From NCBI GenBank assembly GCA_018644665.1, contig JABGQA010000068.1, positions 1 through 39,402 of the forward strand: a stretch of 39,402 nt of DNA, given 5' to 3'. Below, piece by piece: positions 1 through 8,287 of this stretch (the first letter of the stretch is position 1; each line of letters starts with the position of its first letter). This DNA comes from Candidatus Poribacteria bacterium. GTDB taxonomy: Bacteria > Poribacteria > WGA-4E > GCA-2687025. Below the pieces are notes generated by a model. That model ran no database searches. It saw only the letters and a program-made list of their open reading frames with translations, and was not told where the DNA came from. The position numbers were made by a program, and so were the translations under genes.

Positions 1-30
1 CATGCCGAGACAGTAACCGATACCCCCTAG

Positions 31-972
31 CTGCGGCCAGGGGCTGAGCAGTCACACGACAGCGTGACTTCGGACGGCGCGAAGCGGCTGTATGGCGTCG
101 TGGGATTCGGCGGTGTCGTGGGTGGGGCGTTCGCGTCGTCGGTGCGCGTTGCCGCGGGTTCCAGCGTCTCGACCACGGGTTGGCTTCTCATATTGACCGG
201 CGTCGCGGGGGCGATCGTTGTTCTGGCGCTTCTGGCGGGGAAACGGGTCGATCGCGCGCGGGCAGTGGCCGAGCCTGAACCGGAGTCGGCGCCGGAGCCC
301 GAAGCGCCGGAGCCCGAAGCGGCGAGGCCCGCGGCGAACCCGGCGACCGAAGGCGCGCGTCTCGTGTTCTCTTCTCGCTACCTCCTGGCGATCGTAGGGA
401 TCGTCGGCATGTACGAGATCGTGTCGACGATCATGGACTTCCAGTTCAGCTCGGCGGTGGTCCACTATGCCGCGGACGGGGCCGCGGTGGGGCGCCACTT
501 CGATATCGTCTTCGCGTTCACGAACAACGCCGCTATGGTCGTGCAGTTGTTCCTGACGAGCTTCGTCATGCAGCGGTTCAACGTCGGCGGGGCGCTGCTG
601 GTGTTGCCAGTGGCCGCGCTGGCGGCGTCTCTGGCGTTCCTTGCGTTGCCTATTCTGTGGGTTGCGAGCGCGTTGAACCCGGCGGACAACGCATTCAGCT
701 ACTCGATCAACCAGTCGGCGCGCGAAGCGCTTTACGTCCCGACGACGCGCGATGAGAAGTACAAGGCGAAGGCGTTCATCGACATGTTGGTGCAGCGCGT
801 GGCGAAGGGCGTGGCGATCTTCATCAGCCTCGGGGTCACGACCGTCTTCACGGAGTTCGGCGCCGTACGGTGGCTGTCACTGGTTACGGGCGCGATACTG
901 CTGGGCTGGGTCGCCACGGTCCGGTATGCGGGGCGGCGATTCGAGGAGTTGACGCGTGACGAGACGACTTAG
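31..972 (+). CDS. ATP/ADP-translocase-like (NTT) membrane protein lacking its N-terminal third
   Basis: This is a transporter-like integral membrane protein. The reading frame opens after a TAG at 28-30, and the first usual start is GTG at 64, giving 302 residues. Residues 2-22 (TSDGAKRLYG.. then a GG-rich helix) align with residues 137-158 of the larger NTT protein at 3975-7142. Residues 212-226 (SYSINQSAREALYVP) match that protein's SINQSTRELLYLP. About six hydrophobic segments are visible, with an acidic, proline-rich linker at 69-97 containing a perfect 15-bp tandem duplication (291-320). Compared with the paralogue, about 135 N-terminal residues are missing. The stop at 28-30 means the frame cannot simply continue upstream. 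It is either a 5'-truncated or frameshifted gene or an effect of the contig edge. Its end overlaps the next gene by 17 nt, which suggests co-translation. The family link is fairly sure; the substrate is unknown, and intactness is doubtful. Confidence 0.7.
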   Translation: MRPGAEQSHDSVTSDGAKRLYGVVGFGGVVGGAFASSVRVAAGSSVSTTGWLLILTGVAGAIVVLALLAGKRVDRARAVAEPEPESAPEPEAPEPEAARPAANPATEGARLVFSSRYLLAIVGIVGMYEIVSTIMDFQFSSAVVHYAADGAAVGRHFDIVFAFTNNAAMVVQLFLTSFVMQRFNVGGALLVLPVAALAASLAFLALPILWVASALNPADNAFSYSINQSAREALYVPTTRDEKYKAKAFIDMLVQRVAKGVAIFISLGVTTVFTEFGAVRWLSLVTGAILLGWVATVRYAGRRFEELTRDETT

Positions 973-2266
973 GCCGTTGCGGGCGATAGCCGGGGCGTGC
1001 GCGATCGCGTGCGCGCTGTTCGCGGCGACCACGGCGATCGCCCAAAGCAACGAGGAAGAAGGGCTCGACGCCCGACGCGCGAGGGTGCACACGAAGTCCG
1101 CCGTCGAACACGTTATCAACGTGCCGGGCTTGGTGTTGCAGATCCCATTCCGCGCACTTGGTCTGACACTCAAGTACTCGATGATCGGCGTCGACAAGAC
1201 GCGGCTGCCTGAGCGCGTCAAAGCTATCTTCCGGGAGCCGCTCAGTCCGGTTGTCTCGTATGGCTCGCGGCCCGGCTTCGCGGGTGGGTTGCGCCTGAAA
1301 CTACGCGACGTCGGGGCGGACGACTCTGATCTGACGGCACACGGGACGTACTCGACAAACAGCCACCAAGACTACTACCTACGGTACCGCGCCCGCGACA
1401 TCGCGGGTCGGTTCTACATGAGCGCGCGCGCTGGCTACAACGTCAACACCAACGAGGACTTCTACCTCACGAACGCGGCGGATACCGGCGCCCGGTCAAA
1501 CTTCGAGCACGAACTCATAGAGGCGCGATTCGCCGGTGGGGGACAACTGACGGACAGGATCGGCGCGGAGTTGCGCGTCGAGGCGTCCGATCACGCGTTT
1601 GCGGACGGCGACGGCCTGTACGAGTCCACCGTCGATGTCGTCGGCGAGGCGGGCGCTCCGGGCATCGGTGGCGTCACGCTGGCGGGGGTCGGCGCCGCGG
1701 TGACCTACGACTCCCGGGACAACGACTACTACGCGTCCCGCGGCGTGCGCGTGGCGCTCTCCGCGATGACGTTCGCGGAGTTGAGCAGCGAGCAGGCAGC
1801 CGGTGAGGAGTTCACCTTCACGCGATACGGCCTGGACGCCAGCACTTACGTGACGCTGGGGCGACCGGGCCGCATACTCGCGGCCCGCCTGGCGGCGGAG
1901 ATGACCACCGACGCCGGAGACAGAAAGACGCCTTTCTTCGCCCTGTCGGACCTTGGTGGCGCCGAGGACCTGCGGAGCTATGACACGGGACGGTTCCGGG
2001 ACAAGGACTCCATTCTGCTGAACGTCGAGTACCGATACCCGATCTGGGAGGCGGTCCTTGGCCTAAAAGCGGGAGCGGACGCCGTTCTGTTCGCGGACAT
2101 CGGCCGGGTGTTCCCGGACCTGTTCACCGACACCTTCAAGGACTACAACGTCGTCTACGGCTTCGGGCTTCGAGCGCGTATGACCGACGGGTTTGTCGGC
2201 CGAGCCGAGATGGCGTTCGGCGACGAGGAGACGCGGATCATCTTCCAGTTCGACCCAATATTCTAA
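956..2266 (+). CDS. Short Omp85/BamA-superfamily outer-membrane beta-barrel protein
   Basis: This 436-residue protein has a signal peptide (n-region MTRRLRPLR, hydrophobic core 10-26, likely cleavage after AIA at 27-29). The rest is beta-rich and ends in phenylalanine (QFDPIF), as outer-membrane barrels do. The Omp85 barrel signature is present: YDSRDNDYY at 251-259, and GGAEDLRSYDTGRFRD at 334-349, where the family normally has (V/L)RGF/Y, so the usual glycine is a serine (S341). At 436 residues there is no room for a long POTRA array, so this is a barrel-only or nearly barrel-only member. The GTG start at 956 is supported by GAGGAG at 943-948, seven bases upstream. It overlaps the preceding transporter gene, and its stop lies inside the Shine-Dalgarno of the next gene, so the three genes form one translational unit. 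Its role could be channel or assembly factor for the neighbouring lipoprotein; that is inference. Confidence 0.8.
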   Translation: MTRRLRPLRAIAGACAIACALFAATTAIAQSNEEEGLDARRARVHTKSAVEHVINVPGLVLQIPFRALGLTLKYSMIGVDKTRLPERVKAIFREPLSPVVSYGSRPGFAGGLRLKLRDVGADDSDLTAHGTYSTNSHQDYYLRYRARDIAGRFYMSARAGYNVNTNEDFYLTNAADTGARSNFEHELIEARFAGGGQLTDRIGAELRVEASDHAFADGDGLYESTVDVVGEAGAPGIGGVTLAGVGAAVTYDSRDNDYYASRGVRVALSAMTFAELSSEQAAGEEFTFTRYGLDASTYVTLGRPGRILAARLAAEMTTDAGDRKTPFFALSDLGGAEDLRSYDTGRFRDKDSILLNVEYRYPIWEAVLGLKAGADAVLFADIGRVFPDLFTDTFKDYNVVYGFGLRARMTDGFVGRAEMAFGDEETRIIFQFDPIF

Positions 2267-2280
2267 GGAGGGCGGAGCCC

Positions 2281-3924
2281 ATGCAGATTCGTCCTTCCGC
2301 CGCACGGCTACTTCTCGCGGCTCTGGCGGTGACACTTGCAGCAGGCTGCAGCAGCACCGTCCATCTAACCACTGACGACGTCTGGACGGTGGACGACGAC
2401 AGCTACGACATCCCCGCGCCGAAGATGCGCGATCCGCATTACACGTGGGACTGGGCGCACAGGCACTTCTTCCATCCGGTGTTCCGGCTCTTGGAAGTCT
2501 CCCGCTACTTCCGCGACAACGAGGCGGTGAACGTCAACGCCCTGGGCGAAGTACCGGATTCCTCCTGGTTTACGAATCGCCACGCGAAGAAGCGTATGAC
2601 AATAGACGAACTCCTGCGCGGCCCCCTTGTGGGCGATGGGCCGGACATGTCAGCGCCGTGGACCATCACGCGCATGAAGACGCAGGGCGCCACCCCCGGG
2701 TTCAACATCCGGGACGCGCGCGGAGACGTCTACGTCATCAAGTTCGACCATCCCGATCGGCAGGAGGCCGCCGCCGCGGCCGAGGTCATCGGGATGCTGT
2801 TCTTCTACGCTGCGGGCCTCAACGTCCCGGAGAACTTCCTCGCGGATTTCGATCCCACCACCCTACAGATTGAGGAGGGGGCGAAGATCGCGGACGAGTT
2901 GGGGAAGAAGCGCCCTCTCAAGCGGGAGGACCTCGAGGAAATCCTCGCGCCGATCCCCCGCCGGGCGGATGGCACGATCCATGTAGTCGCCAGCAAATTC
3001 CTCGCGGGGAAGCCTATCGGGCCCTACTCGTACCTCGGTCGTCGAGACGACGACCCTAACGACATATACCGACACGAGGACCGCCGCGAACTTCGCGGAC
3101 TCAAGACCTTCGCCGCGTGGATCAACCACGTCGACATCAAGGGTCCCAACTCCCTGGACATGTTCGTGACCGAGGGTGACCGGAGCTTTGTGCGGCACTA
3201 CCTGATCGACTTCGGCACCGTCCTCGGCATATCCAGTCAGCGGTCGCACGAGCCCAGCGAGGGGCACGAATTCGCGATCGACCAGAAGGAGATCGCGAAG
3301 GCGACGGTGACGCTCGGGCTGTTCGGCAAGCCGTGGGACGACGCGGTGAGCATGGACGATCCGAGGGTCGGCTTCTTCGAGGCGGAGACGTTCCGGCCGG
3401 AGAAGTGGAAGGAGACGTACCGGAACCCGGCGTTCCTAGAGACGACGCCCTTAGACGCCTATTGGGGAGCGAAGCTCGTCATGGCGTTCACGCCCGACGA
3501 GATCCGCGCCATCGTCGCCGAAGGTGGATACAGTTCGCCAGCCGTCACGGAGTACATAGCGGACATCCTGATCCAGCGCCGTGAGAAAGTCGGTCGCTAC
3601 TGGTACTCGCGGGTTGCGCCGCTGGACAACTTCTCCGTAGAACGTGATGGCGTCGTTCGCTTCGATGACCTCGGCGTTACGAGTGGGTTATGGGGCCCTG
3701 GCGCCTACAGCTACCGGTTGGTGCGCCACGCCGACGGCGCCGAGTTGGACTCCGGCGTCACCGATGGCTCCACGAGCGTGGCTTTGCCCGCCGACCTCAC
3801 GCAGGGCGAGTTCTACTACTACGAATTCCGAATCGAGCGTGACGGCAAGACAAGCGACGCCGTCCGCGCCTATCTGCACGTCGGTGACACTGTCAGCGTA
3901 GTGCGCGTGGATCGCGACGCGTGA
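2281..3924 (+). CDS. Lipoprotein with protein-kinase-like fold motifs
   Basis: This 547-residue protein begins with a lipoprotein signal peptide; residues 19-23 are LAAGC, with Cys23 as the lipidation site. The middle part shows protein-kinase-like motifs in the correct order. VYVIKF at 150-155 resembles the strand-3 lysine (K154), and E168 lies in the helix that follows. HVDIKGPN at 283-290 mirrors the catalytic-loop pattern H-x-D-x-K-x-x-N, with D285 and N290 five residues apart, and IDFG at 309-312 matches the metal-binding DFG. The C-terminal ~100 residues (about 445-547) look like a beta-sandwich (fn3-like). A strong AGGAGG at 2266-2271 lies nine bases before the ATG, overlapping the stop of the barrel gene. 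I do not know a named family for it. HipA-, Fam20- or CotH-like kinases and lipid-kinase-like folds are alternatives. A kinase fold outside the cytoplasm, next to an outer-membrane barrel, is unusual. Activity is inference. Confidence 0.7.
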   Translation: MQIRPSAARLLLAALAVTLAAGCSSTVHLTTDDVWTVDDDSYDIPAPKMRDPHYTWDWAHRHFFHPVFRLLEVSRYFRDNEAVNVNALGEVPDSSWFTNRHAKKRMTIDELLRGPLVGDGPDMSAPWTITRMKTQGATPGFNIRDARGDVYVIKFDHPDRQEAAAAAEVIGMLFFYAAGLNVPENFLADFDPTTLQIEEGAKIADELGKKRPLKREDLEEILAPIPRRADGTIHVVASKFLAGKPIGPYSYLGRRDDDPNDIYRHEDRRELRGLKTFAAWINHVDIKGPNSLDMFVTEGDRSFVRHYLIDFGTVLGISSQRSHEPSEGHEFAIDQKEIAKATVTLGLFGKPWDDAVSMDDPRVGFFEAETFRPEKWKETYRNPAFLETTPLDAYWGAKLVMAFTPDEIRAIVAEGGYSSPAVTEYIADILIQRREKVGRYWYSRVAPLDNFSVERDGVVRFDDLGVTSGLWGPGAYSYRLVRHADGAELDSGVTDGSTSVALPADLTQGEFYYYEFRIERDGKTSDAVRAYLHVGDTVSVVRVDRDA

Positions 3925-3974
3925 GTCGCGGCTAGGCGCGGCGCGCGCCGAACGGCACGCGTCGGGATAAGAGG

Positions 3975-6900
3975 TTGCAGGCAGTTCTCAGCAGGTTTGT
4001 CGAACTGCGGCCGGGCGAGCTTCGTCGCACGGTCCTGATGTTCGCGTACTTCTTCCTTGTCGTCGCGTCCTTCTACATTCTCAAGCCCGTCCGCAACGCC
4101 CTGTTTCTCGACTCGTTGGGCGCCGCGAACCTACCGTACGTCTATCTCGGCACGACGGCGCTCATCGCGCTTTCAATGCCACTGTACACGCGAGCCGCGG
4201 CGCGTCTGTCGGCGCAGCGCCTCGCGGCGTACGGGTTGGCGCTCTCGGTCCTTAGCATACTCGCCTTCCGGTGGCTGCTCGGATTCCCCTGGGTAGGGGT
4301 AGCCGCGTCGTTCTACATATGGGTGAATTTGTTCTCGTCAGTGGCGATTTATCAGTTTTGGTATCTGGCGAACATCACGTTCAACTCGCGAGAGGCCAAG
4401 CGACTGTTTGGTTTCATCAGTAGCGGAGGCATCCTTGGCGGAGCCGTGGGCAGCGCCTTCACGCGGTGGGCCGGCATCGCTCTGGGCACGGAGGCCCTGC
4501 TGACGTTGTCCGCGCTGCCGCTGATCGCCTCCATCGTGATCGTGACGCGAATCCGCACGGCGGACGCGCATGGCGGGTCACCCGCCGGCGCCGCCGAAGT
4601 GGAGGGCTCAGCGGGCGGGCTTCGTCTGATCTGGGGATCGCGATACCTGAAGCTGATCGCCGCGATCCTCGGGATCGCCACGATAGTCTCGACGCTCGTC
4701 GACTACCAGTTCAGCGTCATCGCGGAGTCGCGGTTCGCGAGCACAGACGAGAAGACCGTGTTCTTCGGCAACTTCTTCGCGGGTCTGAACGGCTGCGTCT
4801 TCCTGCTGCAGCTGCTCATCACCGGGCGCATCGTCAGACGGTTCGGCATCGGCGCCTCTCTGCTCATACTCCCCGTGGCCATGGCCGTCGGGTCCGTGGG
4901 CGTGCTGGCGGCGCCTGTGCTGGCTGCCGCCGTCGTCGTGAAGGGGTTCGATTGGGGGCTCCGCTACTCCATCAACCAATCGACACGTGAGCTGCTCTAT
5001 CTCCCCATCGAGCGCGCGGTGAAGGCGAAGGCGAAGCCGTGGATCGACATCTTCGGGTCGCGCCTCGCCGAGGGCCTGGCGGCGGTTGTGTTGCTGGCGT
5101 TGACGGCGACGGCCTTCTCGTCATTGCGTGTCATCAGTGGCGTCGCGATTGGGTTCACGGTCCTTTGGGCGGTGGCCGTTGTGGCCATCAAGCGGGAGTA
5201 TCTGCGCCTGCTGGCGGGCCTTCTCGACCGGCGGAACGTGCGCGCCGAGGACGAACTCGTGTCTGCCCTGGACGCGTCTACTGTGAGCGTTCTCCTCGCA
5301 GCGCTGCGCACTGCGGACGAGGCGCGTGTCTCCTACGCCCTCGACCTCCTGCGGCTCGCCAAAGGCGTCGACATGGGCGCGGCGGTGCGGCCCCTCCTGT
5401 CTCACTCGTCCCAGGCTGTCCGGGCCGCGGCCGTGCGCACGTTGGCGGACATCGGCGATGGCGGCGCCGTCGAGGAGGTCGGCAGGCTCGTCGAGTCGGA
5501 CGAGACCGAGGTGCAGTTGGAGGCCGTGTACTACGTATGCAGGTACGGCCCGGACACGCCCGAGGAGCACATGCGTGAGTTCTGGTACCACGCGGACGCG
5601 AAGGTGCGCGCGGCCGCCATCGCGTGCGTGGCGCGTCACGGCAACCACATCGAGATCGGGATGGCATACGCCGGCATCCGCCAGATAATCGACGACAAGA
5701 GCGCCGACAACGCCGGTATCCGACATGCCGTGGCGAAGGCGTTCTCGTCGATGGACGCTCCCGCGTTGACCGACCTGCTAGACGAACTCGTCCACGATGC
5801 CGACACGTGGGTGGCCACGCAAGCCATCGAGAGCGCGGCACATCTTACCCCGCCGTCGCTGATTCCCGCGCTCGAAGCGCGGCTAGGCGATGCCGAGACG
5901 GCCCCGGCCGCGCGTCGGGCCCTGGCGGCATACGGCGCCGACGTGGTGCCTCACCTGCGGGACGCGTTGCTCGACGACAACCGGGACGACGTGCTCCGCA
6001 AGCGCATCCCCCGCGTGCTCTACATGACACGGACGGACGAGGCCGCGTGTGTTCTCGTCGAAGCTCTCGGCGCCTGTTCGGTCGACCTCTGCCATGAACG
6101 CCAGGCGTTGCGGTACCACGTCATCAAGGCCCTCAACCGGCTGCGACGCGATCGTCCCGACCTCACGGTCATGGCGGGCGACGTGTGGGCCGCCGTCGAG
6201 GCCGAGGCTCGGTTGCACGTACACTGGTTGGACTACGCCGCTGCGGTCGCGTCGTTCGGAGAGTCCGCGCCTCTGCTGAAGGCCGTGCTTTACGAGCGCA
6301 AGGAGCAGAGCCTCGAGCGCTTGTTCCGGTTGCTGGCGCTGCTCTACCCACCACGAGAGATATACAACGCGTACGCCCCGATCCGTGGTGGCCGCCTCGC
6401 GGGGCCGTCTACGCACGCCGCTCTGCGGCCGAATGCCCTGGAGCTGCTGGACAACCTCCTCGACGCAGACGCGAAGCGCGTCGTCATGCCTCTAGTGGAG
6501 GACGGCCCGCTCGACGCGCGCGTGATCCCGCTCCGTGAGGCGTGGGACATCAGAGCCGTCGGCCCGGGCGAGGCCTTGGCAGCTCTGCTCCAGGCCGACG
6601 ACGTCTGGTTGAGCGGGGCCGCGTACCAGGCGCTCACCAACCTGCACAAACGCCCGGAGCCGATGCCCGACGGCACACCGGCGCTTAGCGACCCGCCCAC
6701 CGGGAGGAGGCCGGACTTGAATCTGCTGGAGAAGGTTGAGTTCCTCAAGCGCGCTGAGCTGTTCGCGGACATCGACACCGAGCAGCTCGGGCAGGTCGCC
6801 GCGGCCGCCACAGAGGTCGAGTTCACGGCCGACGACGTCCTGTTCGCCGAGCACGAGTACGCCGACTCCGTGTACGTCGTCGTGTCCGGCGAAGTCCGGC

Positions 6901-7142
6901 TGTCCGGCGAACGAATCCCGGAGGACCATGCGCGCGAGGGAGACGTGTTCGGGATGCTCGCCCTGTTCACCGACGAAGCGCGCCTGCTTACGGCGGTCGC
7001 TACGCAACCGACGCAGGCGCTCCAACTGGAACGCGAGGTATTCCTCGACCTGCTGGCCGACCACGGCGAGATCACTCGCGGAATGCTGAAGAACTTGACC
7101 GAGAAGATCCAGAGGCTTTCCGCCGAGTTGCATTCCCGTTAG
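3975..7142 (+). CDS. NTT-type transporter fused to HEAT repeats and a cyclic-nucleotide-binding-like domain
   Basis: This 1055-residue protein has three parts. Residues about 15-410 form an ATP/ADP-translocase-like (MFS-related) membrane domain with about 12 hydrophobic segments and the family-like motifs ASFYILKPVRNALF (31-44), SREAKRLFG (138-146) and YSINQSTRELLYLP (331-344). Residues about 425-895 are helical HEAT-like repeats (for example AVRAAAVRTLADIGD and KVRAAAIACVARHG). Residues about 920-1040 resemble a CRP/cNMP-binding domain (FLKRAELFADID..., VYVVVSGEVRL, EGDVFGMLALF, EARLLTAVAT). In canonical cyclic-nucleotide pockets the cassette reads FGE; here it is FGM, so ligand binding is uncertain. 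The only available start in frame is TTG at 3975, after a stop at 3933-3935. The purine-rich AAGAGG lies directly against it, so the start is not firm. The gene lies 50 bp after the kinase-like lipoprotein. Such fusions are known in several diderm lineages, but their substrates are not established. Confidence 0.85.
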   Translation: MQAVLSRFVELRPGELRRTVLMFAYFFLVVASFYILKPVRNALFLDSLGAANLPYVYLGTTALIALSMPLYTRAAARLSAQRLAAYGLALSVLSILAFRWLLGFPWVGVAASFYIWVNLFSSVAIYQFWYLANITFNSREAKRLFGFISSGGILGGAVGSAFTRWAGIALGTEALLTLSALPLIASIVIVTRIRTADAHGGSPAGAAEVEGSAGGLRLIWGSRYLKLIAAILGIATIVSTLVDYQFSVIAESRFASTDEKTVFFGNFFAGLNGCVFLLQLLITGRIVRRFGIGASLLILPVAMAVGSVGVLAAPVLAAAVVVKGFDWGLRYSINQSTRELLYLPIERAVKAKAKPWIDIFGSRLAEGLAAVVLLALTATAFSSLRVISGVAIGFTVLWAVAVVAIKREYLRLLAGLLDRRNVRAEDELVSALDASTVSVLLAALRTADEARVSYALDLLRLAKGVDMGAAVRPLLSHSSQAVRAAAVRTLADIGDGGAVEEVGRLVESDETEVQLEAVYYVCRYGPDTPEEHMREFWYHADAKVRAAAIACVARHGNHIEIGMAYAGIRQIIDDKSADNAGIRHAVAKAFSSMDAPALTDLLDELVHDADTWVATQAIESAAHLTPPSLIPALEARLGDAETAPAARRALAAYGADVVPHLRDALLDDNRDDVLRKRIPRVLYMTRTDEAACVLVEALGACSVDLCHERQALRYHVIKALNRLRRDRPDLTVMAGDVWAAVEAEARLHVHWLDYAAAVASFGESAPLLKAVLYERKEQSLERLFRLLALLYPPREIYNAYAPIRGGRLAGPSTHAALRPNALELLDNLLDADAKRVVMPLVEDGPLDARVIPLREAWDIRAVGPGEALAALLQADDVWLSGAAYQALTNLHKRPEPMPDGTPALSDPPTGRRPDLNLLEKVEFLKRAELFADIDTEQLGQVAAAATEVEFTADDVLFAEHEYADSVYVVVSGEVRLSGERIPEDHAREGDVFGMLALFTDEARLLTAVATQPTQALQLEREVFLDLLADHGEITRGMLKNLTEKIQRLSAELHSR

Positions 7143-7183
7143 CCGGGCGTCGAGCGCGGCCATGACGGCGGCGCGTCGCTGAC

Positions 7184-7910
7184 GCCGGAGGTAGAGTGTA
7201 CGATCCTGGCACCGGCGCCTGGCTCCATGTCAGCGACATGCCCCGCCCGCGGTCGGTCTTCGCCACGGCCGCATGGAATGGGGCCATATGTCTTCGGTGG
7301 AAACGGCCTACCACTCGACGATTTGGCCTCCGTGGTGGGGCGGTACGATCCCGTGACCGGCGCGTGGACGCGTCTGTCCGACATGCCCGTCGGGCGGATT
7401 GGACACCGCGCCGAGGTCATTGATGTGCGCATCTACATCGTGGGAGACGGTCAGCGCGTGGATCGGTACGATCCCGTCGCAGATGCGTGGTCGCGGGCAA
7501 AGGGCACGCCCACTGCCGGGCCATTCGCGACGGCCGTCGTTGACGATAGGCTGTACACGTTCGGCGGCCCGTTCGAGTGGGACCACGCCCAGGAGTACGA
7601 TCCGGGCTCCGACCGATGGAGCGAGCGAAGCCCGACGCCGATCGGCCCCTTGGGCGCGCCGTCGTCGTCGCTGACCGAGTCAACGCAGTCGGCGGCAGCG
7701 GCGTCGCCGGGCCCGAGAACCAACTCGTTCGCAGGCCAGTTGATATACGACCCGGCGCGTGACACTTGGCAGGCTGGCCCAAGCACCGATAGTCCGCACG
7801 ACCAGGCCGCCGCCGGCGCCCTCGGCGTGATCCACGCGATCGACGGGCAGGCGTTGCTGGGTCCGCCTCAGGCTGCGAGTCGAACGGTAGAGGCGTGGGA
7901 TACCGGCATA
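7184..7910 (+). pseudogene. Decayed Kelch beta-propeller gene with several frameshifts
   Basis: Kelch repeats can be read across this stretch only by switching frame. Frame 2 gives GGRVYDPGTGAWLHVSDMP... up to about 7285. Frame 3 then continues with YVFGGNGLP, RYDPVTGAWTRLSDMPVGR, RYDPVADAWSRAKGTP, RLYTFGG and EYDPGSDRWSE up to about 7650. Frame 2 resumes with RAVVVADRVNAVGGSGVAG to about 7745, and frame 3 with IYDPARDTWQAGPS and VEAWDT. This amounts to about five blades with three frame changes. The 5' part (first blade, signal peptide, start codon) is missing, and similarity fades after about 7905. A single uninterrupted 314-codon frame (7227-8171) covers only part of this, and its C-terminal 80 codons are not Kelch-like. 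Flanking genes show no frameshifts, so random sequencing error is less likely than true decay. A programmed frameshift seems improbable with three events. Confidence 0.75.
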
Positions 7911-8287
7911 CGCGCGCGTTGGCCCGCTCGCGCGCCGCGCACACGACGTGGGCCTCCTGAGGCGTCAATACGCCGAGGCGGCGCGCTGATGGTGACCCCG
8001 GGTGGCGGGCGAGGGGACGCGGCGGTACGAACTTTCCCCCCGCGGCCGAGTTTATGGGAACGCACGCGTGGCCGGCGAGCTACGGGTTGCCGCGTCGCGG
8101 CTAGGTATTGTAGTCTGTTAGGCGTGCCCGACGGGCCGGGCGCATGTCGCAGATGCCAGGATGATGAGTGATCCTCACGGCGGATGCGAGTGATCGGTGC
8201 GGCGGTTGTCCGACCACGGAATCATCGGGACGCGCACGGCGCCACCCCGTATGCAGAGCATAGCATTGACGTAGCGGAGGTCCTGTA
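7911..8287 (+). other. Gene-free stretch between the Kelch remnant and the six-repeat protein
   Basis: About 375 bases hold no frame I would call a gene. The end of an open frame (to 8171) is a continuation of the decayed Kelch gene. The region must carry the promoter of the secreted protein at 8288. A weak sigma70-like pair (TTGCCG at 8087-8092, TAGTCT at 8111-8116, 18-bp spacer) is the best I see, and it is not convincing. A good ribosome-binding site (GGAGG at 8276-8280) closes the region. Confidence 0.4.

Noticed and set aside
291..320. Perfect 15-bp tandem duplication in the first NTT gene
   Set aside because: It only encodes an acidic Pro/Glu linker between membrane segments, a common low-complexity linker, so I did not treat it as a mobile or regulatory repeat.
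8087..8116. Possible promoter TTGCCG-N18-TAGTCT before the six-repeat gene
   Set aside because: Only four and three of six matches; such pairs occur by chance, so I did not list it as a feature.
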